DNA from: Planctomycetaceae bacterium
Lineage (GTDB): Bacteria; Planctomycetota; Planctomycetia; Planctomycetales; Planctomycetaceae
DNA: 64,000 nucleotides
NCBI GenBank assembly: GCA_021732785.1
Contig: JAKFUG010000022.1
Location: forward strand, 155,208 to 219,207
Direction of reading: 5' to 3'
Part shown: positions 1-7,127 of the stretch, one piece after another
How positions within the stretch are numbered: the first letter of the stretch is position 1
Layout of the letters: each line of letters begins with the position of its first letter
The notes under the pieces: model-generated
The model's input: the letters and a program-made list of their open reading frames with translations, nothing else
Told to the model about the DNA's origin: nothing
Database searches by the model: none
Program-made: the position numbers and the translations under genes

Positions 1-638
1 TGCAGGAGGTCTTCGCCACCGACTGGTTCTTTGCCACCGAAGAGGAAATTGACGTCAACGAACATTTTCCGATACCGGATAATCCGGGACAAATCGACGC
101 TCACGTCCTGGCAGGGGGACCGGACCGGAGTGAAAGCATTTACCATGCGGCATTTTTCGCCGCGATTAATTCGGCGCGCGATCGGGTCACCCTCGCGACA
201 TCGTACTTCGTTCCGACCGATGCGCTGAGTACGGCCCTCGAAATGGCGGCCTATCGCGGGGTGAAAGTCCGGGTGCTGGTCTCCGGGCCAGTCACTTACT
301 GGGCCACATATCATGCCTGCCGGTCGTTCTATGACGAACTGCTCACGGCCGGCGTGGAGATTTACGAATACACGCGCGGGCAGCAGCACGCGAAAACGAT
401 CACCATTGACGGTTGCTGGTCCTTGGTCGGGACCGCGAACTTCGATGCGCGGAGCGTGTTCCTCAACTTCGAAGTGGGGTTATCGCTGTACGACACGGGC
501 CTCGCGGAACAGTTGGAGTTCCATTTCGACAGCGATCTGACGTTCTCGAAGCGGATTGAGCTGGAACAATGGGAGCGCCGCGGGACATGGGAGCGGTTGA
601 AAGAGAACGCGTGCCGAATGTTTTCGCCGGTGTTGTGA
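1..638 (+). CDS. cls: Cardiolipin synthase, C-terminal part (truncated by window edge)
   Basis: The reading frame is open from base 3 to the stop at 636-638 and has no start in the window, so the N-terminal part lies upstream. The protein is a phospholipase D superfamily enzyme that would join two phosphatidylglycerols, or phosphatidylglycerol and phosphatidylethanolamine, into cardiolipin at the membrane. The second HKD motif is visible as HAKTITIDG followed by SLVGTANFDARS, with the catalytic His and Lys in place. Before it lies the typical linker LATSYFVPTDALSTALEMAA and RGVKVRVLVSG. The usual final motif FSPVL, seen at the C terminus of many bacterial cardiolipin synthases, is also present. 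The first HKD motif and the membrane segments cannot be seen here. Confidence 0.9.
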   Translation, partial: QEVFATDWFFATEEEIDVNEHFPIPDNPGQIDAHVLAGGPDRSESIYHAAFFAAINSARDRVTLATSYFVPTDALSTALEMAAYRGVKVRVLVSGPVTYWATYHACRSFYDELLTAGVEIYEYTRGQQHAKTITIDGCWSLVGTANFDARSVFLNFEVGLSLYDTGLAEQLEFHFDSDLTFSKRIELEQWERRGTWERLKENACRMFSPVL

Positions 639-646
639 GAATCTTT

Positions 647-726
647 ACGAGCCCGAAGCGCGAGCGCCGGGTTCTTGGATTTAACGAAATCAAGGAATAC
701 ACCCGGCGCTCGCGCTGCGGGCTCGT
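647..726. repeat. Long inverted repeat, family A
   Basis: Arms of 26 bases at 647-672 and 701-726 pair with a single mismatch around a 28-base loop; the arms begin ACGAGCCCGAAGCGCGAGCG. It lies between the convergent cls and YTV genes. A degenerate single arm recurs at 20518-20539. It is probably a mobile REP-like element and may also stop transcription from both sides. Confidence 0.85.
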
Positions 727-735
727 TAATGCAAA

Positions 736-763
736 ACGCCCGCGGACATTCATCCGCGGGCGT
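736..763 (-). terminator. Intrinsic terminator of the first YTV gene
   Basis: A perfect 11-base stem (736-746 with 753-763) has a 6-base loop. Read on the minus strand, the stem follows the YTV stop codon and runs into TTTTGC. The plus-strand side is also followed by TTTT after a short gap, so it may act in both directions. Confidence 0.75.
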
Positions 764-793
764 CTGCGTTTTCATCGTTGATCAGCGATCAAC

Positions 794-2173
794 TTACTGG
801 ATGCAACCACCCGGAGCCGAGCCGCAAGCCGTGGCGGCGGGAGCCGCACAGCCTGGATCGACGGGGCAGCAGGTCGCAACGGGCACCTGACGGCAAACCG
901 TCCGCGGCACGCAGCGAACTTTCGTTTCGCAAATCTGACGCGGCGTGCAGTGCGTCTTGGTCGTCATCCGCGTTTCGCAGACCTGGCGGCAGGTCGTGTA
1001 AGGAACCTTGCGGGTCCGCGTTTCCTGCGTCATCGTGCAGGTGGTGTAAGGCACCTTCTTCGTCACCGTTTCGCAAGTCCACGAGCAGGTGGTGTAAGGA
1101 ACACGCTTGGTAATACATTCTTCCGTCCACGAGCAGGTCGTGTAGGGAACTTTCTTGGTGATCGTTTCGCAGGTCCACGTGCAGGTCGTGTAAGGAACAC
1201 GCTTCGTGCAGGTTTGCTGTTCGTGACGAACACAGGTGTAAGGAATGTTCTTCGTCACCGTGAACGGGACCTGGCGGCAGACCGTGTACGGCACCTGGCA
1301 CTGACGGACTTCTTGTTCCATCCGCGTGCAGCAAACCGTGCGGCATTCCATCCGCGGAACCCATTTGCGGCAGCAGACCGTCCGCATCGTTTGCTCGCAC
1401 ACCGTCCGGCAGCAGCCAGGCTTGTAGACGCAGCAGCAGGTGCAGGGATCCCATTCCCATGTCCCTTGATCCTGCACGCAACGGCTGACGATCGGGCCGG
1501 GAACTTGCTTCGATTCTTCCACCCAGTCGCCGGTGCAAACTTGCACTTGCTTCTGTTCGGTCACCGGCTTGCAGACCGTATAGCAGACGTTCTTGTAGCA
1601 GGTTTCCGATTCCGTCCGGTACTGCGTGCAGCAGACCTGGCGATAGTGCGTTTCGTAGATCGGCTTGCAGACCGTGTAGCAGACGTCGCGGTAGCAGGTT
1701 TGATAGCAGGGCTTGCGAACCGTGCAGCAGACATCGCGGTAGCACGTCTGATAGCACGGCTTGCGGACGCGGCAGCAAACGTCGCGGTAGCACGTCTGGA
1801 AGCAGGGTTTGCGAACCGTGCAGCAGACATCGCGGTAGCACGTTTGATAGCACGGCTTGCAGACCGTGTAGCACTCGTCGCGCCAGCAGGTTTCGTACAC
1901 GTTCCGCGTGCAGGTGACCGGCACCTGTTCGATGCACTGATCGTACACGGTCCGCGTGCAGGTGTAGGTTTGCGGTTCCCACACGGTTTCCTGAACGGTC
2001 TTGTAGCAGGTGGTGTTGCAGGCTTTTGCAGAGCAATAGTCTCCGCAAGGCGCGCACGCCTTTTTGGAGAGGGAGAAAAACCTCCCGGCCCCACAGTAAC
2101 CGGCGTTGGCGGTTTCGCCACTGACGAGTGCCACCACACTCATCAGGACGACCATCCAGGTTGCTTGTTTCAT
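794..2173 (-). CDS. Cysteine-rich YTV-type planctomycete surface protein
   Basis: This 459-residue protein has a signal peptide of about 24 residues ending ETANA. It carries 69 cysteines (about 15%), plus many Tyr, Thr, Val and Arg. Two blocks have a strict 16-residue period: residues 106-185 around CYQTCYRDVCC (five units) and residues 324-403 around KKVPYTTCSWT (five units). YTV motifs recur (CYTVCKP, PYTVCR). The family is known from planctomycetes, where such proteins were found in the proteinaceous cell wall. A role as a disulfide-linked structural envelope protein is an inference. A paralogue lies at 49940-51268. The start is supported by AAGGA about 8 bases upstream of the ATG at 2173. 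No catalytic domain is visible. Confidence 0.85.
   Translation of the reverse strand: MKQATWMVVLMSVVALVSGETANAGYCGAGRFFSLSKKACAPCGDYCSAKACNTTCYKTVQETVWEPQTYTCTRTVYDQCIEQVPVTCTRNVYETCWRDECYTVCKPCYQTCYRDVCCTVRKPCFQTCYRDVCCRVRKPCYQTCYRDVCCTVRKPCYQTCYRDVCYTVCKPIYETHYRQVCCTQYRTESETCYKNVCYTVCKPVTEQKQVQVCTGDWVEESKQVPGPIVSRCVQDQGTWEWDPCTCCCVYKPGCCRTVCEQTMRTVCCRKWVPRMECRTVCCTRMEQEVRQCQVPYTVCRQVPFTVTKNIPYTCVRHEQQTCTKRVPYTTCTWTCETITKKVPYTTCSWTEECITKRVPYTTCSWTCETVTKKVPYTTCTMTQETRTRKVPYTTCRQVCETRMTTKTHCTPRQICETKVRCVPRTVCRQVPVATCCPVDPGCAAPAATACGSAPGGCIQ
965..1204 (-). repeat. 48-base tandem repeat inside YTV gene, block 2
   Basis: Five tandem units of 48 bases encode residues 324-403, each with the pattern (K/R)(K/R)VPYTTC plus eight more residues. 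Units differ at many third positions but keep the period exactly. This is a coding repeat, not a CRISPR array. Confidence 0.85.
1619..1858 (-). repeat. 48-base tandem repeat inside YTV gene, block 1
   Basis: Five tandem units of 48 bases encode residues 106-185, each starting KPCYQTCYRDVCC or a close variant. The fifth unit is diverged. It has the same 16-residue period as block 2 but an unrelated consensus. Confidence 0.85.
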
Positions 2174-2740
2174 GGAACTGTCCTTAATTCATTCCTTGCG
2201 TCGGTTGAGCGCGTTCGTGACCGCTTGAGTCGAGTTGTAAAACAATGGCTCGCATCCAGATCATCGACGGAAAAGCCGACGCTCTTGAGCCAAAGTCCGC
2301 AAAATACCCGACCGCTAAATCTTCCCAGACTCGCCAACTAACGTGGACTCATGAAAAGTGAGTCCTCAACCGGGGTCGTTCGCCGATCCAACCCGCCAAA
2401 AGTATCTTCCGTACAGGTCGGTTACTCGCTGTGCTGACACGGCACGCATTCTCAGTGAGTCAATCGGATCGGTAGCGACCTCAACTCTCCCCCGTCGCGT
2501 CAAACCCTTAGTGCGTCTGCAAAGCCCCCAAACTACCCCGTCCGCAAACTGACGATTCGTTTAGCCGCGACCCGAAGTCCGCGGAGGGAAGCGCTCGTTC
2601 GGAGTGGACGACGCGGGTGGTGGGCTCCACGCAGCGCTTCCCTGTCGGGTCGCGGCGAAACGGAGCGCTCGCATGCTCTCCCGCCGCGCTGGTATCGTTT
2701 TCCAGGGTCATGTTGAAATCACCATTGCAGGAAGAGAGCC
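2174..2740. other. Intergenic region with one family B inverted repeat
   Basis: This is a 567-base divergent gap between the YTV gene (minus) and the TIM-barrel gene (plus). Apart from the inverted repeat at 2558-2662, no credible gene was seen. Promoters for both flanking genes must lie here, but no convincing -35/-10 pair stood out. Confidence 0.6.
2558..2662. repeat. Long inverted repeat, family B, copy 1
   Basis: Outer arms begin CGTTTAGCCGCGACCCGA at 2558 and end with the near-complement at 2662. Inner arms AGGGAAGCG/CGCTTCCCT continue the stem after a bulge. A second copy with the same architecture lies at 23653-23756. The loops differ and the arms are conserved, which suggests a dispersed structural element. 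Confidence 0.85.
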
Positions 2741-3556
2741 ATGCGGTTTGCGATTTGTCAGGAGTTATTCGAAGGTTGGGACTGGGAACGACAATGCCGG
2801 TTCATGGCCGAGACCGGATACACCGGCATCGAACTCGCCCCTTTCACACTCGCACCGCGAATCACCGATGTCAGCGCAACTCAGCGGCATGAACTGCGCA
2901 CGGTCGCTGAAAACTATGGACTGACGATCTGTGGTCTGCACTGGCTCCTTGCCAAGACGGAGGGGATGCACCTGACGACGCACGATGCGGGCACGCGTGC
3001 GACGACGGCCGCTTACTTGCGCGACCTCGCCAATGCGTGCGGTGACCTCGGCGGAACGGTCCTTGTTTTCGGTTCGCCCAACCAGCGCAATGTCGAAGAC
3101 GGGATGGATCGCGTGCAGGCTTATGCGAATGCGGCCGAAGTCTTTCGCGCGGCGATGCCCGTCTTCGGCGACCGGGGTGTGACGCTCTGCATGGAACCGC
3201 TCACGCCGAAAGAGACGAACTTTTGCAACACGTGCGCGGACGCCGCCGAGCTGATCGCACTCGTGGACCATCCCTGCTTTCAGTTGCATCAGGATGTCAA
3301 AGCGATGCTCTCCGAAGCGACACCGATCCCCGCGCTCATCGAACAATACGCGTCCGTCACGAAACATTTTCACGTCAACGATAACAACCTGCTGGGACCA
3401 GGTATGGGACCAACACCGTACGAACCGATCTTCGCCGCGCTGCAGCGCACGAACTACGCTGGTTGGGTATCGGTCGAAGTGTTCGATTACAAACCCGGCG
3501 CGGAATTCATCGCGCGCGAAAGCCTGCAATACATGCGCGATGTGTTGTCTCGGTAG
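2741..3556 (+). CDS. Sugar phosphate isomerase/epimerase-like TIM barrel protein
   Basis: This 271-residue protein fits the xylose isomerase-like TIM barrel family (AP_endonuc_2 fold), whose members isomerise or epimerise sugars using a divalent metal. The probable metal ligands follow the family order: Glu in CMEPL, Asp/His in LHQDV, His in KHFHVND, and Glu in VSVEVFDY near the end. The start has GGAAGAG about 8 bases upstream of the ATG. There is no signal peptide, so it should be cytoplasmic. It stands alone, with a terminator hairpin about 50 bases after its stop. The substrate cannot be told from sequence; inosose, hydroxypyruvate or ketose substrates are all possible in this family. Confidence 0.8.
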   Translation: MRFAICQELFEGWDWERQCRFMAETGYTGIELAPFTLAPRITDVSATQRHELRTVAENYGLTICGLHWLLAKTEGMHLTTHDAGTRATTAAYLRDLANACGDLGGTVLVFGSPNQRNVEDGMDRVQAYANAAEVFRAAMPVFGDRGVTLCMEPLTPKETNFCNTCADAAELIALVDHPCFQLHQDVKAMLSEATPIPALIEQYASVTKHFHVNDNNLLGPGMGPTPYEPIFAALQRTNYAGWVSVEVFDYKPGAEFIARESLQYMRDVLSR

Positions 3557-3603
3557 AGTGCGAAGCCCGATTGAACTGTCGTCTCGGTATTATCGTAGCG
3601 ATG

Positions 3604-3631
3604 AAAAAAGCCCGGAAAAACGGGGTTTTTT
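3604..3631 (+). terminator. Intrinsic terminator after the TIM-barrel gene
   Basis: A run of six A and CCCG pair with CGGG and a run of six T, with one internal mismatch and an AAAAAG-type loop. This gives a classic stem with a U tract on the plus strand. Confidence 0.75.
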
Positions 3632-4033
3632 CGTCTTTCAGAATAGTCTGCATCGTCTTCCGTACCGGAAGTCTCTGGTCGCAAGTGGTCATCGCGAGAT
3701 GACCGCGCGTCAGCGCGAGCAATTTTTTCGGTCTGCTGCGATCGACCCTGCGAAGGTTGTGTTGTGGGCTTGCGCGCGATGTCTGCGTGAGCATGGAGTT
3801 CGTGGTGACGATGTCATTGAATGATCGCGGTCACAACGCGAGAGAAGCCTTTGAAGTCGTTTTTCTCGATGTTTTTGATCGGTTCACAATCGACGATGAG
3901 GCTTCGTGCGCAAACATGATGAGAGCACCGCGAGCATGTCGAGATGCGCGTGGGCAACGCGCGTGCTGATGCGCCGCGCGAAACGATTTCTAAAAAAACA
4001 TCAAATTTCTTCGCGCGAACGCGCACAAAAGGC

Positions 4034-4061
4034 TTGAAGTATTCTTTGAAATGCTTAGTAT
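4034..4061 (+). promoter_or_regulatory. Possible sigma70-type promoter for the H1-like gene
   Basis: TTGAAG at 4034-4039 and TAGTAT at 4056-4061 are separated by 16 bases. Each hexamer matches four of six consensus positions. It would give a leader of about 230 bases before the GTG at 4296. The match is modest, so this is a suggestion only. Confidence 0.35.
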
Positions 4062-4295
4062 GCACGCCAGTTCTGTGACAGTTGAAACGTTGGATTGAGT
4101 GTCAAGTGCAGGACACATTCGCTGCCGCGATTGTGCAACCCCGAGACTTGATCCTCGTACTCTGTCACGCGACTTGCCATGGTTGGCAGGTCGGAAGGGA
4201 TTCGAAGTAAGTGACTCGTTAACGCCGAACAGCTTAGCCCGGTATGCCAGCGGCGAAGACGGTCACGATAGTCTCTCTGGAAGGAGGACCGTCAA

Positions 4296-4448
4296 GTGGC
4301 CAAGAAGAAAGCAGCGAAGAAGGCAGTGAAGAAGGCCGCCCCTAAGAAGGCCGCCAAGAAGGTCGCGAAGAAGGCTGCGACCAAGAAGGCCGTGAAGAAG
4401 ACGGCGAAGAAGGCTGCAAAGAAGGCAGCACCATCGCCGACCATGTAA
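4296..4448 (+). CDS. Small lysine/alanine-rich histone H1-like protein
   Basis: A GTG at 4296 opens a 50-residue frame of almost only Lys, Ala, Val, Thr and Pro, made of KKAAKKAVKKAA-type units and ending APSPTM. A very strong Shine-Dalgarno, AAGGAGG at 4281-4287, sits 8 bases before the GTG and fixes this start. A perfect terminator follows 28 bases after the stop. Such tails resemble eukaryotic histone H1 C termini and the chlamydial Hc1/Hc2 proteins, and they occur in planctomycetes. DNA or RNA binding and compaction is the likely role, inferred from composition. It is a complete free-standing peptide, not an obvious fragment of a larger protein. Confidence 0.8.
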   Translation: MAKKKAAKKAVKKAAPKKAAKKVAKKAATKKAVKKTAKKAAKKAAPSPTM

Positions 4449-4475
4449 GCGGTCGATGAACTCGATGTTTTCGCG

Positions 4476-4513
4476 AGAGGTGGCTGGATTCGTCCAGCCA
4501 CCTCTTGTTTTTT
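4476..4513 (+). terminator. Strong intrinsic terminator after the H1-like gene
   Basis: A perfect 13-base stem (4476-4488 with 4493-4505) has a TTCG tetraloop, followed by TTGTTTTTT. The minus strand lacks an equally good U tract. Confidence 0.9.
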
Positions 4514-4581
4514 GAACCACGGTCAGAAATTCCAGCGAAAATCGAGATCGCACTTCCGCCTTTTCGACCGAGCAGAGTGTC

Positions 4582-5304
4582 TTATTCGGACTCGTTCGGC
4601 GCTGGTTCGCCCTGCAACTGATGCCAGGCATTTTCCGCCGCCCGTTGCTCGGCTTCTTTCTTGTTGGGTCCCCAGGCCGCGAGGAAGACCTCCGCACCCA
4701 CGGCCGCAGCGACCTTGAAGCACTTCGAGTGATCCGGGCCTTTCTCGTCGAGCAACTGATACACCGGCGTCGCCCCGAGACTTTTCTGCGCGAATTGTTG
4801 CAGCAGACTTTTATAATTCTTCCCATGAGTCGACTGCAGCGCGTGTTCGATCTCCTGCGTGGCCCACGGTTCGACAAACGCCTTCGTGGCTTCCAGGCCG
4901 CCGTCGAGATACACGCCGGCCACCAACGACTCGAACACCGCCGCCATCACCGAACTGGGGACCGCATCCGCCAGGCTCAGCCCCTTACCAAGAATGAGGT
5001 AGCGACTGAGTCCCGATTCCAAACTGATCCGCGCACAGGCCGAACGACTGACGACAATCGACTTGATGCGTGTCAGTTCGCCTTCGGCTTCTTCCGGCAA
5101 TCGATCGAACAGCAACTCGCAGACGATCGCCCCCAGAATGGCGTCGCCGAGAAACTCGAGTCGCTCGTTGGAATCGAGGCGCGTCCGCGCAATCGAAGCG
5201 TGCGTCAGACAGCGCTGCAACAGACTGCGATCACGAAAGTGATATCCCATCACCTCTTCGCAACCGCGGAGATGATCTTCGATGTTCAACGACTCCACCG
5301 ACAT
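4582..5304 (-). CDS. rnc: Ribonuclease III
   Basis: RNase III cleaves double-stranded RNA in rRNA maturation and mRNA or antisense decay. The catalytic signature NERLEFLGD is at residues 46-54. The second acidic site lies in VFESLVAGVYLDGG, and a double-stranded RNA-binding domain fills about residues 165-235 (KNYKSLLQQFAQ to KKEAEQRAA). With the ATG at 5304 the protein has 240 residues, close to the usual 225-250. The frame stays open back to 5574, but the extra 90 residues match nothing in the family. The ribosome binding site before 5304 is weak (GAGATTT), so the start is not fully certain. It is transcribed divergently from the protease gene at 5608. Confidence 0.92.
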   Translation of the reverse strand: MSVESLNIEDHLRGCEEVMGYHFRDRSLLQRCLTHASIARTRLDSNERLEFLGDAILGAIVCELLFDRLPEEAEGELTRIKSIVVSRSACARISLESGLSRYLILGKGLSLADAVPSSVMAAVFESLVAGVYLDGGLEATKAFVEPWATQEIEHALQSTHGKNYKSLLQQFAQKSLGATPVYQLLDEKGPDHSKCFKVAAAVGAEVFLAAWGPNKKEAEQRAAENAWHQLQGEPAPNESE

Positions 5305-5607
5305 CCACGAAATCTCAAAATGCGCGTTCTCCAGGTCAATCGGAACCGGCCGATGGATTCCTGGAGAACGCCGAACTCCCAGCGACGTTCGCCGCCTCAG
5401 ACACGAGACTATCGCCGCAGCGAATTCGCTGTCAATTCGTAATGGGGCTTTGGCGGAGCTGAAGCCAATGTTAGCGAGACTTTCCAACACCCCTTGCCCG
5501 CCCGGCGTAAAATGAGAAGACGTCCGCCGCAACTGTGGCGAAGACGTTGGGATTATCAGCATGCGTCGGGTCACCGGCGCTGAAAACTTGCGAGGAGGAC
5601 AGGGGAA
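5305..5607. other. Divergent intergenic region between rnc and the Do-type protease
   Basis: This is 303 bases if rnc starts at 5304. It should hold both promoters, but no convincing hexamer pair was seen. The open frame on the minus strand through it is considered non-coding. A good ribosome binding site, GAGGAGG, lies near its right end. Confidence 0.45.
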
Positions 5608-7098
5608 ATGACGAAGGTGGTGCAGACAACAAGACAGTATGGAACTGGGATCGTGTTAGGGGCGGCTCTCGCCGTGGCAGCCTTGGGATGGGGAACACGA
5701 CGGGAAGCCGCCGCCGTGCCCACGGTTCCCGAAGCGGCGATCGATCTTTCGATGGCGTTCCGGCGAATTGCCGCCGACGTCACGCCAGGCATTGTTTCGA
5801 TCGAAACGATGACCAAGCCCCGGCAAGTCGACATGGGTGATGGGGGCGACGGATCTCCCTTCCGGCAATTTCGCGATGATCCGCGCTTTCAGGACTTCTT
5901 CCGCGGCCAACAGCGCGGGGGAATGACGCCCCGCAAACGGGTTGGTGGATCGGGCTTCGTGATCGATTCGTCGGGCGTCATCATGACGAATAACCACGTC
6001 GTCAGCGGGGCCGATGAAGTCCAGGTGCGGTTCCATGATGGTCGGGTCTTCACGGCCAAAGACATCAAGACCGACCCGCGCACCGACGTCGCCATTCTGC
6101 GGATTGAAGGGGCGGGAGATTTGAAGCCACTCAAAATGGGCAACAGCCTCGACATGCAGGTCGGCGATTGGGTGCTGGCGATCGGTACTCCGTACGGGCT
6201 GGAAAGCACGGTCACGCAGGGGATCATCAGCGCGAAAAGCCGTTCGCGTGAACTCGCCGATCGCGAAGACTTCCTGCAAACCGACGCCGCTATCAATCCG
6301 GGTAACAGCGGCGGACCGCTCATCAATCTGAAGGGCGAAGTCATCGGCATCAATACCGCGATTGCTTCGGCGAGTGGTGGTTACGACGGCATCGGCTTCG
6401 CGATCCCCACGCACATTGCGGGTTGGGTCGGCGATCAACTCGTGAAATCGGGAACCGTGAAGCGTGGTTACCTCGGCACGGCCATTGCCGCCGTGGATGC
6501 GGAAACAGCGAAGCACTTCAACGTGTCGGTGCGGGAAGGGGCGATCGTGAAAACCGTAATGCCGAACTCGCCTGCCGACAAAGCCGGACTGGAACCGAGC
6601 GATGTGATCCTCACCTTGAACGGCAAGAAAGTCTCCGATCCGGCCAATCTGCAAGGCATTGTGGAACGGCTCGATATCGGCAAGGCTTACCCGCTGGAAA
6701 TCGTCCGGGGGGGCAAGCATGAGACTTTGAATATCAAGATTGAGGAAATGCCGGCCTCGTTCTCGTCGCATGGCAATGGTCGCGAACGCCCGGAAGCGTC
6801 GCCGGCATCATTCGATGCCCTTGGCTTACAGCTCAAATCTTTGACGAAAGACCTCGCCCGCCAATTGGGCGTCGAGAACATCAAGGGTGTTGTGGTCTCT
6901 GGCGTGAAAGAAGATAGCCCGGCGAGCGAAGCGGGCGTTCACAGCGGCGATGTGATCGAACGCGTCGGCAATACCGGCGTCACATCGGTCGAAGAATACC
7001 GCAAGGCCGTCGACAGCCTGTCATTGCAGGAAGGGATTGTCCTCCACCTGCGAAACCAGGAAGGCAAACGGTACGTGGTCTTGAAGTCGCAGGAATAG
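5608..7098 (+). CDS. Do-type (DegP/HtrA) periplasmic serine protease
   Basis: This 496-residue protease has an N-terminal membrane/signal segment (residues 11-29). The trypsin-like domain holds the catalytic triad at His130 (TNNHVV), Asp160 (RTDVAIL) and Ser234 (GNSGGP). Two PDZ domains follow, at about residues 270-370 and 400-496. A flexible acidic and glycine-rich loop at about residues 75-110 corresponds to the LA loop region. The family degrades or refolds damaged envelope proteins. GAGGAGG and AGGGGA lie just upstream of the ATG. The length and two-PDZ layout match DegP/DegQ rather than single-PDZ DegS. It is a single gene with convergent neighbours downstream. Confidence 0.93.
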   Translation: MTKVVQTTRQYGTGIVLGAALAVAALGWGTRREAAAVPTVPEAAIDLSMAFRRIAADVTPGIVSIETMTKPRQVDMGDGGDGSPFRQFRDDPRFQDFFRGQQRGGMTPRKRVGGSGFVIDSSGVIMTNNHVVSGADEVQVRFHDGRVFTAKDIKTDPRTDVAILRIEGAGDLKPLKMGNSLDMQVGDWVLAIGTPYGLESTVTQGIISAKSRSRELADREDFLQTDAAINPGNSGGPLINLKGEVIGINTAIASASGGYDGIGFAIPTHIAGWVGDQLVKSGTVKRGYLGTAIAAVDAETAKHFNVSVREGAIVKTVMPNSPADKAGLEPSDVILTLNGKKVSDPANLQGIVERLDIGKAYPLEIVRGGKHETLNIKIEEMPASFSSHGNGRERPEASPASFDALGLQLKSLTKDLARQLGVENIKGVVVSGVKEDSPASEAGVHSGDVIERVGNTGVTSVEEYRKAVDSLSLQEGIVLHLRNQEGKRYVVLKSQE

Positions 7099-7127
7099 TT
7101 TCCTGGGCCTTCAACGGTCGGAAAGGA

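Larger units (their letters stand above)
3557..4295. other. Long non-coding stretch leading to the H1-like gene
   Basis: This 739-base gap contains a terminator (3604-3631) and a small GC-rich inverted repeat (3975-3982 with 4010-4017) flanking an A/T-rich core. A possible promoter lies at 4034-4061 and a ribosome binding site ends the stretch. Short open frames on both strands show no recognisable protein features. The stretch is less GC-rich than its neighbours around 3980-4060. Confidence 0.55.

Noticed and set aside
965..1204. Regular 48-base repeats considered as a CRISPR array
   Set aside because: There are no unique spacers between conserved repeats; the period encodes a 16-residue protein repeat. 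No cas genes are present.
950..2341. A 463-codon open frame on the plus strand, antisense to the first YTV gene
   Set aside because: It mirrors the Cys/Tyr/Thr-rich coding strand as an Arg/Ala/Gly/His-rich product with no domains and no signal peptide. It arises from codon bias and the 48-base tandem repeats.
3757..4065. Short open frames on both strands in the leader of the H1-like gene
   Set aside because: There are no ribosome binding sites, no conserved motifs and the compositions look like translated non-coding DNA. A small RNA was preferred as a hypothesis but not claimed as a feature.
5305..5574. N-terminal extension of RNase III by 90 residues to a GTG at 5574
   Set aside because: Family members do not have it, its composition is unlike the domain, and it would invade the promoter region of the divergent protease.
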